DNA from: Oscillospiraceae bacterium
Lineage (GTDB): Bacteria > Bacillota > Clostridia > Oscillospirales > Ruminococcaceae
Length of the DNA: 64,000 nt
Reading direction: 5' to 3'
Assembly (NCBI GenBank): GCA_017555565.1
Contig: JAFZGF010000051.1
Location: 45,337 to 109,336 of the forward strand
The notes under the pieces were generated by a model, which had not been told where the DNA came from, did not search any database, and saw only the letters and a program-made list of their open reading frames with translations. The first letter of the stretch is position 1. Each line of letters opens with the position of its first letter. Below are positions 18,144 through 27,350 of the stretch, piece by piece. The translations under genes were made by a program, and so were the position numbers.

Positions 18144-19005
18144 TGTTTTTATTCTTTTCTTGTTTTTTCTTGTTGGTTGTTCAACTACAGAAAATCAAAA
18201 TTATGTAAAAAATTTAATGATATCATTTGAAGATGGAAAATATTGTTTTACAGTTGAATGTTATGACTTCTCTACATCTCAAGAAAATTATATTTATGAG
18301 AAGTATTGTGGAACAGATCTGGATCAGTTGTGTATCAATGTGACAATAAATAGAAATTATAACTACAGACTGTGTGAGAATATTTATATTAATGCAAATA
18401 TGTTTGATGGTAATATAAGTAAAATAATTTATTCCTTGAATCGCCTTAAAATACCTGTTACTGCGAATATAATGTGTTATGCATCGGATACACTGCCGGA
18501 AAATAATGTATCCGGTCATAAACTTATCGGATCTGCTGTGTTCGATTTAATTGACAACAAAAATAAGATTACTGGTTTTGTTCAATTTACTGACAAAGAT
18601 AAAAACAATAAAGGTGCTGTTCTTGTTTCAGACGGTGTGCCAGTGAAACTTTTAAATGAAAATCAGTGGAATATTTTCAATATTTTTACCGGAAAAACAA
18701 AAGATTTTTCGTATATTTTCAGAGATGGGACAATTTATTGCAAACTGGAAAATTGTAAAGTGATGCATAGCTTTGATGGCTCATTGAATTTAAATATCTA
18801 TGCAAGTCTGAAAGATTACAAAGGAATAAATAATTACATTGCTTATGAAAATTTCATGAAAGAATTATTGGAAAACGAAATCAGAGATACTGCCTATGAA
18901 CTATACAACGATACAATTATCACAGATAACAGCAATCTGCACTGGTATTGTATTCAGTCAGGAGAAAAGTGTGGGGGAGTAAATATAAATGTATTCATAA
19001 TCTGA
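18130..19005 (+). CDS. gerAC: Spore germination receptor subunit C (lipoprotein)
   Basis: A 291-residue predicted lipoprotein with a basic, hydrophobic signal (MIRRSVFILFLFFLVGC) and lipobox cysteine at residue 17. The remainder is polar, as for GerC proteins anchored on the outer face of the spore inner membrane. GerC proteins are typically 370-400 residues, so this is a compact form. Identification rests on signal type and position as third gene of the operon; I see only weak sequence landmarks of the family. A hairpin lies six bases after its end. Confidence 0.75.
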   Translation: MIRRSVFILFLFFLVGCSTTENQNYVKNLMISFEDGKYCFTVECYDFSTSQENYIYEKYCGTDLDQLCINVTINRNYNYRLCENIYINANMFDGNISKIIYSLNRLKIPVTANIMCYASDTLPENNVSGHKLIGSAVFDLIDNKNKITGFVQFTDKDKNNKGAVLVSDGVPVKLLNENQWNIFNIFTGKTKDFSYIFRDGTIYCKLENCKVMHSFDGSLNLNIYASLKDYKGINNYIAYENFMKELLENEIRDTAYELYNDTIITDNSNLHWYCIQSGEKCGGVNINVFII

Positions 19006-19010
19006 CAATC

Positions 19011-19041
19011 CCCGGTGTTTTGTTGAATCAGAAACATCGGG
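19011..19041 (+). terminator. Hairpin after the ger operon (weak terminator)
   Basis: CCCGGTGTTT (19011-19020) pairs with AAACATCGGG (19032-19041) with one G-U pair and an 11-base loop; flanking ATCTG/CAGAT can extend it. It lacks a proper T-tract, so it may instead be a 3' stability element. Confidence 0.4.
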
Positions 19042-19071
19042 CAGATTCTGTTATTTCTGGTATGGTTTTAG

Positions 19072-19100
19072 TTGAAAATAGAGAAACAATATTATATAAT
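19072..19100 (+). promoter_or_regulatory. Sigma-A promoter of the hprK operon
   Basis: TTGAAA (19072-19077), 17-base spacer, TATAAT (19095-19100), 39 bases upstream of hprK. There is no extended -10. Confidence 0.75.
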
Positions 19101-19139
19101 TGTTATAAGTATATATAATTGGAAAGCGGAGTATATATT

Positions 19140-20057
19140 ATGAAATTTTATGTTACATTGGAAAAATTTATAGCCCGGTTACATCTTGAAGTTTTATCTG
19201 TTCCTGGTGATGCAGATAAAATAAAAATCACAAGTACAGAAGTAAACCGTCCAGGTTTGCTTATTTCCGGGTTCAGCGAAAACTTTGAACCAACCAGAGT
19301 ACAGATTCTTGGTAAAATGGAATTCAGTTATCTTGACAGCCTCGAACAGGATGTTAAGATGGAAAGAATAAATAACCTTTTCTCAAGAAACGTACCAGCT
19401 GTTATCATTACAAGAAATATGCTTATTTCTTCTGAAATTGTTGAAGCGGCAAGAAGACATAAAGTTCCTCTTCTCAGAACCACAGAAGATACATCTGCTT
19501 TTATGGCGCATGCTATCGGTTACCTCAATACAGAGCTTGCACAGCGTGTGACACGTCATGGCGTACTTATGGAAGTTTACGGTGAGGGTATCCTTATCGT
19601 TGGTGACAGCGGCGTAGGTAAATCTGAAACAGCTATTGAACTTGTAAAACGCGGTCATCGTCTTATAGCTGACGATGCTGTTGAAATCAGAAGACTTTCA
19701 AACAGCCAGTTGGTTGGTCAGTCACCTGAAAACATTCAGAACTTTATTGAACTGCGTGGTGTTGGTATCATCAATATTGCCAGAACATACGGTGCATCTG
19801 CTGTTAAACAGCGCCAGGAAATTGATATGGTTATTGAACTGGAAAACTGGAAAGCTGACAAAAGTTACAGCACAACAGGTCTGACTGATGAATACACAGA
19901 TATTCTTGGTGTAAGTGTTGTAAAATCTGTTATTCCGGTTCGTCCTGGTCGTAACATTTCTATTGTTATTGAAACAGCAGCTGTTGTTAACAGACAGAAA
20001 AAAATGGGCTATTTTGCGGCAAAAGAACTGCTCAAACAGCTCGGTATCGAAGAATAA
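19140..20057 (+). CDS. hprK: HPr kinase/phosphorylase
   Basis: Bifunctional sensor of carbon status that phosphorylates HPr on Ser46 and reverses the reaction, controlling carbon catabolite repression. It has 305 residues. The Walker A motif GDSGVGKSE lies near residue 155, followed by LIADDAVEIRR, and the HPrK signature ELRGVGIINI is present; the N-terminal lobe with PVRV-type fold precedes residue 130. ATG at 19140 is chosen because GCGGAG lies eight bases upstream; the TTG at 19119 extends it by seven residues without better support. It heads a run with glucokinase, murB, whiA, dnaE and pfkA. Confidence 0.96.
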   Translation: MKFYVTLEKFIARLHLEVLSVPGDADKIKITSTEVNRPGLLISGFSENFEPTRVQILGKMEFSYLDSLEQDVKMERINNLFSRNVPAVIITRNMLISSEIVEAARRHKVPLLRTTEDTSAFMAHAIGYLNTELAQRVTRHGVLMEVYGEGILIVGDSGVGKSETAIELVKRGHRLIADDAVEIRRLSNSQLVGQSPENIQNFIELRGVGIINIARTYGASAVKQRQEIDMVIELENWKADKSYSTTGLTDEYTDILGVSVVKSVIPVRPGRNISIVIETAAVVNRQKKMGYFAAKELLKQLGIEE

Positions 20058-20092
20058 AATATATGGTATACATAATATAGGAGAATCTAAAA

Positions 20093-21055
20093 GTGAGCAA
20101 ATATTACATTGGTGTAGACCTTGGCGGAACTAATATTGCAGCAGGTATAGTTGATAAAAACGGCGAAATCATCTGTAAAAAAAGCGTAAGAACAAACCTG
20201 CCAAAACCTGAAGCTGAACTGGAAAACGATATTTTCCTTCTTTGCAAATCTCTTTGTGAAGAAAATGGCTATGATATAAATAAAGATATTATCTGTGTTG
20301 GTATTGGTACACCAGGTTCAGTTGATGGCAAACGCGGTATAGTATGGTCAAATGTGAACTTTGGCTATGAAAACTGGAAAATCAAAGAAAATCTGGAAAA
20401 ACTGTTTGGTTTTTCTGTTTACGTTGAAAATGATGCAAACGCGGCAATTATAGCTGAAGTTATGGCTGGTAATGCAAAAGGATGTAATAATGCGCTTATC
20501 GTTACTCTGGGTACAGGTGTAGGCGGCGGTGCATTACTCAACGGTGAAATTTATGCTGGATCCAACTATGCCGGTCTCGAAGTAGGCCATATTGTTATAG
20601 AAAAAGACGGTCGTATGTGCAATTGCGGCAGAAAAGGCTGTTTTGAAAGATACGCTGCAGCCAGCGCGCTTACACGTGATACACGGGCTGCTATGAAAGA
20701 ACATCCAGAAAGTGCACTGTGGAAAATCTGTCCGGACATCGAAAAAGTAAATGCAAAAACAGCATTTGACGGACAGAAACAGGGGGATAAAGTTGCAACT
20801 GATGTTGTTAACACATATATTGAATACCTGGCTTGTGGTCTTGTAAATCTTATCAATATTTTCCAGCCAGAAGTTGTATGTCTTGGCGGCGGTGTTTCAA
20901 ACGAAAGACAATACCTGCTTGATCTGCTTCAGCCTCATATTGATAGAGAAGACTTTGCAAGAAATGCACGGGAAAGAACAAAAATAGTTATTGCTAAATT
21001 CAGAAACGATGCCGGTATCATCGGTGCCGCTATGGTTGGGGTAAATAATGATTAA
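20093..21055 (+). CDS. glcK: ROK-family glucokinase
   Basis: Phosphorylates glucose (or another hexose) with ATP in the cytosol. It has 320 residues. The phosphate-binding motif GVDLGGTNIAAGI opens the protein, catalytic aspartate is in VENDANAAIIAE, LGTGVGGG is the second phosphate loop, and the ROK zinc motif is complete in CNCGRKGCFERYAA. GTG start after GGAGAATC. Placement behind hprK and upstream of pfkA in the same run supports a role in glycolytic entry. ROK kinases can have other sugar specificities, so glucose is probable rather than shown. Confidence 0.9.
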   Translation: MSKYYIGVDLGGTNIAAGIVDKNGEIICKKSVRTNLPKPEAELENDIFLLCKSLCEENGYDINKDIICVGIGTPGSVDGKRGIVWSNVNFGYENWKIKENLEKLFGFSVYVENDANAAIIAEVMAGNAKGCNNALIVTLGTGVGGGALLNGEIYAGSNYAGLEVGHIVIEKDGRMCNCGRKGCFERYAAASALTRDTRAAMKEHPESALWKICPDIEKVNAKTAFDGQKQGDKVATDVVNTYIEYLACGLVNLINIFQPEVVCLGGGVSNERQYLLDLLQPHIDREDFARNARERTKIVIAKFRNDAGIIGAAMVGVNND

Positions 21056-21932
21056 AACTTTTCTTGATAAAAATAACATTGATGCTCACTTTGACGAAAG
21101 CATGAAAAAACACACTACCTTCAAGGTGGGTGGCAATGCTATGTGTATAGCTATGCCGGACAGTATTGAAAAAACGGCAAAGCTTATTGAATTTTTAAAA
21201 AATAATAACATTGAATCTTATTATCTTGGAAATGGCTCTAATGTAATTTTCAACGATAACGGATTCAGTGGTGTTATCGTAAAATCTCTTAATCTGAACA
21301 ATATAAATATTGATGGCACAATCGTAAAGGTTGGTGCTGGTATGCTTATGACTTCTCTGTCAAAAGCTGTTCGGGAAAAGGGACTGTCAGGTCTGGAATT
21401 CTGTTATGGTATCCCAGGCAATGTAGGTGGTGGCATTTTTATGAATGCAGGTGCCTACGGCGGAGAAATTTCCAACAAGCTTTTATCTGTGGAATACATA
21501 GATGAAAATGGTGTTCTTAAAACAATAAACAAAGCTGAATGTGAATTTTCCTACAGACATTCAATCTTTATGAAAAATAAATGGTTTATTGTTTCAGCTA
21601 CCTTTGATCTTGAAGAAAAAGACTCTGCAGAGATGTTTGCATTTATGGAAGATATTATGCAGAGAAGAAAGGACAAACAGCCTTTGGATAAACCAAGTGC
21701 AGGCAGTTCGTTCAAACGCCCTGTAGGCTATTTTGCTGCAGCACTGATAGATGAATGTGGCCTCAAAGGTCTTACTGTAGGCGGCGCTCAGGTAAGTGAA
21801 AAACACGCCGGATTTATTGTAAACATTGGTGGCGCTACCTGTGCTGATATTGTGGCTCTTGCAGACAAGGTGCGGCAGATTGTTCTGGAACAGCGCGGTG
21901 TTGTTCTTGAAAAAGAAATGATTATTGTCTGA
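21048..21932 (+). CDS. murB: UDP-N-acetylenolpyruvoylglucosamine reductase
   Basis: NADPH/FAD enzyme that completes UDP-MurNAc synthesis for peptidoglycan. It has 294 residues. The FAD-binding segment YLGNGSNVIFNDNGF, the signature GIPGNVGGGIFMNAGAYG, and the catalytic serine segment PSAGSSFKRP mark a short, type II MurB. It overlaps the glucokinase gene by eight bases. whiA starts only 17 bases after its stop. Confidence 0.96.
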   Translation: MIKTFLDKNNIDAHFDESMKKHTTFKVGGNAMCIAMPDSIEKTAKLIEFLKNNNIESYYLGNGSNVIFNDNGFSGVIVKSLNLNNINIDGTIVKVGAGMLMTSLSKAVREKGLSGLEFCYGIPGNVGGGIFMNAGAYGGEISNKLLSVEYIDENGVLKTINKAECEFSYRHSIFMKNKWFIVSATFDLEEKDSAEMFAFMEDIMQRRKDKQPLDKPSAGSSFKRPVGYFAAALIDECGLKGLTVGGAQVSEKHAGFIVNIGGATCADIVALADKVRQIVLEQRGVVLEKEMIIV

Positions 21933-21949
21933 TTCAGGAAAGGGAAAAT

Positions 21950-22831
21950 ATGGAATCCACATTTTCAAAAGAAAGCCGTAACGAAGCCCTTGATAATTTT
22001 AAGTTTTCTAAAAATTATTGCTGTAATGCCAGTTTTCTGAAAGGTTATTTTTATCGTGCGGAAATAACCGAAGAAACCGAGAGATTTATCTATAAACCTG
22101 ATTTGACCAAGTCTGCGAAGGTTATAAAAAAACTGATGAGCAGATATGATATTGACTCATATGTGGTTGAAAGAGAACAGGAAGGTAAAAGACAGGTAAC
22201 AAAGATTTATATTACAGAACCTGAAAGTGTTAAAAATCTTTATACTTTTCTGAACAATGACAGCTTCTGTAATAATTGTGCGACAAATTTCCTGACTGGA
22301 GTTTTTGTTTCAGACGGAATTTTGGTTAATCCGGAAAAAGACTACCATCTTGAGTTTACATACAAGGATGAAAAACTGGCAAATAATCTGCTGAACACAT
22401 TAAAATTTGCCGGATTTGATTTTAAAATAGCAAAAAGACGTGCGTCATATGCTGTTTATACTAAAAATAGCCAGACTATAGAAGAATTTCTTGTAACAGT
22501 AGGCGCACAGCAATCATGCCTTGAACTTATGGGCGATAAAATGATTAAAGATATCCGCAATCATCAGAATCGCCTTACAAACTGTGATGCAGCGAATATT
22601 GCAAAAACAGTAAAGGCAGGACAGAAATATATAAAAGCTATACAGAAACTGATAGAAACAGAACTTCTGTATGATATGCCTGAAGATATTCAGGAACTTG
22701 CACAGCTCAAACTGGAAAATCCAGAGCTGTCACTTGATGCATTGGGGAAAATGTGTTCTGAACCAATGACAAAGTCTTCTGTAAACAGAAGACTGCAAAA
22801 ACTGTGTGCTGTGGCACAAATAGAGGAATAA
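21950..22831 (+). CDS. whiA: DNA-binding regulator WhiA
   Basis: A sporulation/cell-division regulator with a degenerate LAGLIDADG homing-endonuclease-like domain and a C-terminal helix-turn-helix. It has 293 residues against about 310 for the family. The N-terminal lobe has CCNASFLKGYFYRAEI and the second half-motif FLTGVFVSDGILVNPEKDYH; the HTH region ends with LGKMCSEPMTKSSVNRRLQK. It starts 17 bases after murB and is one base from dnaE. The genes rapZ and yvcK that usually precede it are missing here. Confidence 0.93.
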   Translation: MESTFSKESRNEALDNFKFSKNYCCNASFLKGYFYRAEITEETERFIYKPDLTKSAKVIKKLMSRYDIDSYVVEREQEGKRQVTKIYITEPESVKNLYTFLNNDSFCNNCATNFLTGVFVSDGILVNPEKDYHLEFTYKDEKLANNLLNTLKFAGFDFKIAKRRASYAVYTKNSQTIEEFLVTVGAQQSCLELMGDKMIKDIRNHQNRLTNCDAANIAKTVKAGQKYIKAIQKLIETELLYDMPEDIQELAQLKLENPELSLDALGKMCSEPMTKSSVNRRLQKLCAVAQIEE

Positions 22832-22832
22832 T

Positions 22833-25800
22833 ATGAGCAAAGATTTTGTACATCTTCATTTGCATACCGAATACAGCCTGCTTGATGGTGCCTGCCGCAT
22901 AGACAGACTTATGAAGCACATAAAAGAACTTGGACAAAGCGCTGTGGCTATTACTGACCACGGCGTTATGTATGGTTGTGTGGATTTTTATAAAAAAGCC
23001 AAAAAAGAGGGGATAAAGCCTATCATAGGCTGTGAAGTTTATGTTGCCAGCAGAGGCAGAAAAGATAAAGTTCACAGGCTGGATACCTATTATCACCTTG
23101 TTTTGCTTGTAAAGAATGAAATAGGTTATCAGAATCTTATTAAGCTTGTAACTTTAGGTTCATCCGAAGGATTTTACACAAAACCGAGAATAGACAGAGA
23201 GTTGTTGGAGAAATATCACGAGGGTCTTGTTTGCCTGTCTGCTTGCCTTGCTGGCGAAATTCCTCGAGCCCTTCTTGCTGGGGATATGGACAGGGCAGAA
23301 GAAACAGCTCTGTTTTACAAAGAACTGTTCGGCGATGATTTTTATATCGAAATCCAGGACCATGGTATTGAAGACCAGGCAACTGTTCTTCCTATGTTGC
23401 TTCAACTTGCTAGAAAACACGATATTCAGCTGGTTGCGACAAATGACTGTCATTATATAAATAAAGAAGACTCAAAGATGCAGTATGCACTTATCTGTGT
23501 GCAGACTAATAAACGTCTTTCAGATCCTGATACACTTGAGTTTGAGACAGATGAATTTTATGTAAAAAGTACTGAAGAAATGTATGATCTTTTTTCATAC
23601 ATTCCTCAGGCTTGCGAAAATACAGTGAAAATTGCGGAAAAATGCAATTTTGATTACGAATTCGGCAAAACAAAACTGCCGATTTATACTTCTCCAGATG
23701 GCAGCCCTAATCAGGTTTTCTTTGAAAAGCTTTGCCGTGATGGACTTGTGAGAAGATATGGTACTATTACACCAGAAATGACTGAACGACTTGATTATGA
23801 AATCAGTATTATCAGTCGTATGGGGTTTGTAGATTATTATCTGATAGTATATGATTTTATAAACTACGCCCGCAGTCACGATATACCGGTAGGTCCAGGC
23901 CGTGGCAGTGGTGCAGCCAGCCTGTGTGCATACTGTATGGGTATCACCAATATAGATCCTCTGAAATACAACCTGATTTTTGAAAGATTTCTTAATCCGG
24001 AACGTATTTCTATGCCGGACTTTGATATCGACTTCTGTTATGAAAAAAGACAGCTTGTAATTGATTATGTAACAGAAAAATATGGCAGTGACCATGTTTG
24101 TCAGATCATCACATTTGGTACGCTTGCGGCACGTGGTGCAGTCCGCGATATTGGCCGTGTGCTTGATATGCCTTACAATAATGTGGATAAGATAGCAAAG
24201 CTTATTCCAAATAACCCTGCAGCTCATATAAGCATTGAAAAAGCTTTGAAAATGTCTCCAGAGTTAAAGCGGCTTTATGATGGTGATGCCCGGACCAAGG
24301 AACTTTTGGACCTTGCTATGAAAGTTGAAGGTATGCCACGAAATGCCTCCACTCACGCGGCGGGTGTTGTAATCACAGACAAACCCGTGGTAGAATATAT
24401 ACCTTTGCAGAGTAACGATGGTCAGCTGGTAACGCAGTTCCCGATGACAACTATCGAGGAACTCGGCCTTCTAAAGATGGACTTTCTTGGTCTGCGTACA
24501 CTTACGGTTATTGATCAGTGTGAAAAAATGATTCAGAAATTCAATCCTGATTTCCGTGCTGATAACATACCTTTAAACGATGCCAAAACTTTTAAACTGC
24601 TTGAAGACGGAGATACAATTGGCGTATTCCAGTTTGAAAGTGGAGGTATGAAAAGCGTGCTTACAGGGCTTAAACCTGTAGACATAGAAGACCTTATTGC
24701 TGTTATTTCTCTGTACAGACCAGGTCCTATGGATTCCATACCTACATTTATACAGAACAGACATCATCCAGAGCTGATTAAATATAAACATCCGCTTCTT
24801 GAGGATATTCTCAAGGTTACAAATGGTTGTATTGTATATCAGGAGCAGGTAATGCAGATTTGTCGTACACTTGCAGGATACAGCTATGGTCAGGCGGACC
24901 TTGTACGTCGCGCTATGGGTAAGAAAAAAGCTGATGTAATGGCTGCAGAACGCACACATTTTATCAGTGGTTGTGCTGAAAATGGTGTAAGTGAAGACAT
25001 AGCAACAGAGATTTTTGATGAAATGTCCAGCTTTGCTTCCTATGCATTCAACAAACCACACGCTGCTGCATATGCTTATGTTGCTTATCAGACAGCTTAC
25101 CTGAAAGCCCATTACCCAAAAGAATTTTGGGCCGCTATGCTTACAAGTATTTTTGAAAATACTGCTAAAATTCTTGAATATACCCAGGAATGTAGACAAA
25201 GAAATATAAAAATACTGCCTCCGGATATAAACAAAGGCTATGCTGGCTTTGTGGTAGAAGGTGATAATCTTCGTTATGGTATGGCTGCCATTAAAAATGT
25301 AGGTAAAACATTTGTTGATGCTATATCTGCTGAAAGAGAAAAAAATGGTGAATTTACCAGTATTTTTGATTTCTGTAGAAGGATGTCTGACAAAGGTTTT
25401 AACAGACGCGCATTGGAAAGTCTCGTTAAAACTGGTGCTTTTGATCAGTTTGGTGTAAACAGAAGAAGACTGTATATAAATATAGACTATCTGCTCAACA
25501 GCATAAACAATGAGCAGAAAAATAAAGTTTCAGGTCAATTGGATTTATTCAGTGTGCCAGAAGTTGTTCAAGACACAAAATTTACCTTTAAAGATGACGA
25601 ACATTTCCCAGCCGCAGAAGATTATACCGATACAGAAAAGCTGAATCTTGAAAAACAGCTGGCAGGAATTTATCTTTCAGGCCATCCACTTGAGAAAAAC
25701 CAGGAATATGTGAAATATATATCAACCTGCAACATTTCTCAATTGACGAATGAAGGCAATGAAGTATACGATAATACAAAGCAGACTATAGTGGTAATTG

Positions 25801-26285
25801 TATCCAAATACAGATCATACGTTACAAAGAAAAATGAAACAATGGGATTTGTTACGGTAGAAGATCTTTCGGGTGCTATGGATATGTTGGTTTTTCCTAA
25901 TGTATTTAAGGAAACAATGGATATAATAAATGAAAATGCTGTACTCATTGTAAATGGTACTGTATCACTGAAAGATGAAGAAGCCACTATACTTGCAGAT
26001 TCTATTTATGAGATTGGCTCAGAAGAAGCTAAACATATCTATATGTCCAAAAAAGACCCTAAATATGGTCTTTATCTGAAAGTGCCGGGACAAAACACAC
26101 CACAGTTTAAACAAGCCTGTGCTATAATGTCCAGATACAGCGGTATGTTGCCGGTATATTTCTATCTTCAGGACAAGAATCAATATATTAAAGCTCCACA
26201 GAGATTGTGGATCAGAGAAAGTATAAATGCTCTTGATGAGCTGAAATACATTGTTGGGGAAAGCAACGTAGTTTTAAGAAAATAA
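22833..26285 (+). CDS. dnaE: DNA polymerase III DnaE-type alpha subunit
   Basis: Second replicative polymerase, 1150 residues; in Firmicutes DnaE extends primers on the lagging strand before handing over to PolC. The N-terminal PHP domain begins VHLHLHTEYSLLDGACR, catalytic aspartates lie in MPDFDIDFCYEKR near residue 395, the beta-binding and fingers segments include ASTHAAGVVITDKP and FNKPHAAAYAYVAYQTAYLK, and an OB-fold (IVVIVSKYRSYVTKK) lies near residue 985. The placement between whiA and pfkA is common in Clostridia. Confidence 0.98.
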   Translation: MSKDFVHLHLHTEYSLLDGACRIDRLMKHIKELGQSAVAITDHGVMYGCVDFYKKAKKEGIKPIIGCEVYVASRGRKDKVHRLDTYYHLVLLVKNEIGYQNLIKLVTLGSSEGFYTKPRIDRELLEKYHEGLVCLSACLAGEIPRALLAGDMDRAEETALFYKELFGDDFYIEIQDHGIEDQATVLPMLLQLARKHDIQLVATNDCHYINKEDSKMQYALICVQTNKRLSDPDTLEFETDEFYVKSTEEMYDLFSYIPQACENTVKIAEKCNFDYEFGKTKLPIYTSPDGSPNQVFFEKLCRDGLVRRYGTITPEMTERLDYEISIISRMGFVDYYLIVYDFINYARSHDIPVGPGRGSGAASLCAYCMGITNIDPLKYNLIFERFLNPERISMPDFDIDFCYEKRQLVIDYVTEKYGSDHVCQIITFGTLAARGAVRDIGRVLDMPYNNVDKIAKLIPNNPAAHISIEKALKMSPELKRLYDGDARTKELLDLAMKVEGMPRNASTHAAGVVITDKPVVEYIPLQSNDGQLVTQFPMTTIEELGLLKMDFLGLRTLTVIDQCEKMIQKFNPDFRADNIPLNDAKTFKLLEDGDTIGVFQFESGGMKSVLTGLKPVDIEDLIAVISLYRPGPMDSIPTFIQNRHHPELIKYKHPLLEDILKVTNGCIVYQEQVMQICRTLAGYSYGQADLVRRAMGKKKADVMAAERTHFISGCAENGVSEDIATEIFDEMSSFASYAFNKPHAAAYAYVAYQTAYLKAHYPKEFWAAMLTSIFENTAKILEYTQECRQRNIKILPPDINKGYAGFVVEGDNLRYGMAAIKNVGKTFVDAISAEREKNGEFTSIFDFCRRMSDKGFNRRALESLVKTGAFDQFGVNRRRLYINIDYLLNSINNEQKNKVSGQLDLFSVPEVVQDTKFTFKDDEHFPAAEDYTDTEKLNLEKQLAGIYLSGHPLEKNQEYVKYISTCNISQLTNEGNEVYDNTKQTIVVIVSKYRSYVTKKNETMGFVTVEDLSGAMDMLVFPNVFKETMDIINENAVLIVNGTVSLKDEEATILADSIYEIGSEEAKHIYMSKKDPKYGLYLKVPGQNTPQFKQACAIMSRYSGMLPVYFYLQDKNQYIKAPQRLWIRESINALDELKYIVGESNVVLRK

Positions 26286-26297
26286 GAGGTGAAATTA

Positions 26298-27269
26298 ATG
26301 GGTGACATTAAAACAATAGGTGTTCTTACCAGCGGTGGCGATGCTCCAGGTATGAACCCAGCAATCCGTGCGATAGTCCGTGCGGCTATTTTCAATGGCT
26401 TTGCAGTGAAAGGAATCAGACACGGTTATAACGGTCTTATCAATGATGATATTTTTGATATGAACCTGCGCAGTGTTTCTGAAATTATTCATCGTGGCGG
26501 TACAATGCTGTATACAGCCAGATCTGATGAATTTACTACACTGGAAGGTCAGCTGAAAGCTGTTGCAAACTGTAAAAAGCACGGTATTGATGCTCTTGTA
26601 GTAATTGGTGGTGACGGTTCATTCCGTGGTGCACAGGCTATTTCAAGACACGGTATCAAAACAATCGGTATTCCAGGCACAATCGACAATGACATCGCTT
26701 GCAGTGATTATACAATTGGTTTTGATACAGCGCTCAATACTGCAATGGAAATGATTGACAAACTGCGCGACACTACACAGAGTCACGAAAGATGTTCTGT
26801 TGTTGAAGTAATGGGCAGACACGCAGGTTATATAGCTGTAAATACTGGCATTGCAACAGGTGCTCTTTGTGTCCTTGTTCCGGAACAGCCTTGGGATATC
26901 GACAAAGATGTTATTGCAAGAATCAAAGGAACTCAGGCTGAAGGCAAGAAGAACTTCCTTATCATTGTTGCTGAAGGTGCTGGCAAAGCTCTTAAAATCG
27001 CAGAAGAAATCCAGGAAAAAACAGGTCTTGATACACGTGGTACAGTTCTTGGTCACGTACAGCGCGGTGGTTCACCAAGTATGCGCGACAGAGTTGTTGC
27101 AGCACAGATGGGTGTTCATGCTATCGAATTGCTCCAGGCTGGTTATTACAATAGAGTAGTTGCACTTAAAAATGACGCAATTGTTGACTATGAAATAGAA
27201 GAAGCTCTTAATATGAAAAAAGAACTGGATCCAATTATGCTGGGTGTAGCAAAAGTTGTTTCAATTTAA
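26298..27269 (+). CDS. pfkA: ATP-dependent 6-phosphofructokinase
   Basis: Phosphorylates fructose 6-phosphate to fructose 1,6-bisphosphate, the committing step of glycolysis; allosteric tetramer. It has 323 residues. It shows LTSGGDAPGMNPAIRAIVRA (nucleotide loop), VIGGDGSFRGAQ, the catalytic segment GIPGTIDNDI, and VEVMGRHAGYIA. The glycine-rich GGDGS favours ATP rather than pyrophosphate as donor. ATG at 26298 is chosen over GTG at 26289 because GAGGTGA is then the RBS. A strong terminator ends the run begun at hprK. Confidence 0.97.
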   Translation: MGDIKTIGVLTSGGDAPGMNPAIRAIVRAAIFNGFAVKGIRHGYNGLINDDIFDMNLRSVSEIIHRGGTMLYTARSDEFTTLEGQLKAVANCKKHGIDALVVIGGDGSFRGAQAISRHGIKTIGIPGTIDNDIACSDYTIGFDTALNTAMEMIDKLRDTTQSHERCSVVEVMGRHAGYIAVNTGIATGALCVLVPEQPWDIDKDVIARIKGTQAEGKKNFLIIVAEGAGKALKIAEEIQEKTGLDTRGTVLGHVQRGGSPSMRDRVVAAQMGVHAIELLQAGYYNRVVALKNDAIVDYEIEEALNMKKELDPIMLGVAKVVSI

Positions 27270-27275
27270 AATGTG

Positions 27276-27306
27276 ATAACCGGGTTAATCCCCGGTTATT
27301 TTTTAT
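27276..27306 (+). terminator. Terminator after pfkA
   Basis: A perfect 9-bp stem, ATAACCGGG with CCCGGTTAT, closes a 6-base loop and runs into TTTTTT. It separates the hprK-pfkA run from yunB. Confidence 0.93.
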
Positions 27307-27350
27307 ACAACAAAACTTTTCTTTGCGAATATATTAATTTAGGTGATATT

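Noticed and set aside
23595-25199. Several - strand open frames opposite dnaE
   Set aside because: All overlap conserved DnaE motifs and show antisense-type composition without ribosome-binding sites.
9143-26285. Presence of two DNA polymerase III alpha genes as a duplication
   Set aside because: PolC and DnaE are distinct families that normally coexist in Firmicutes.
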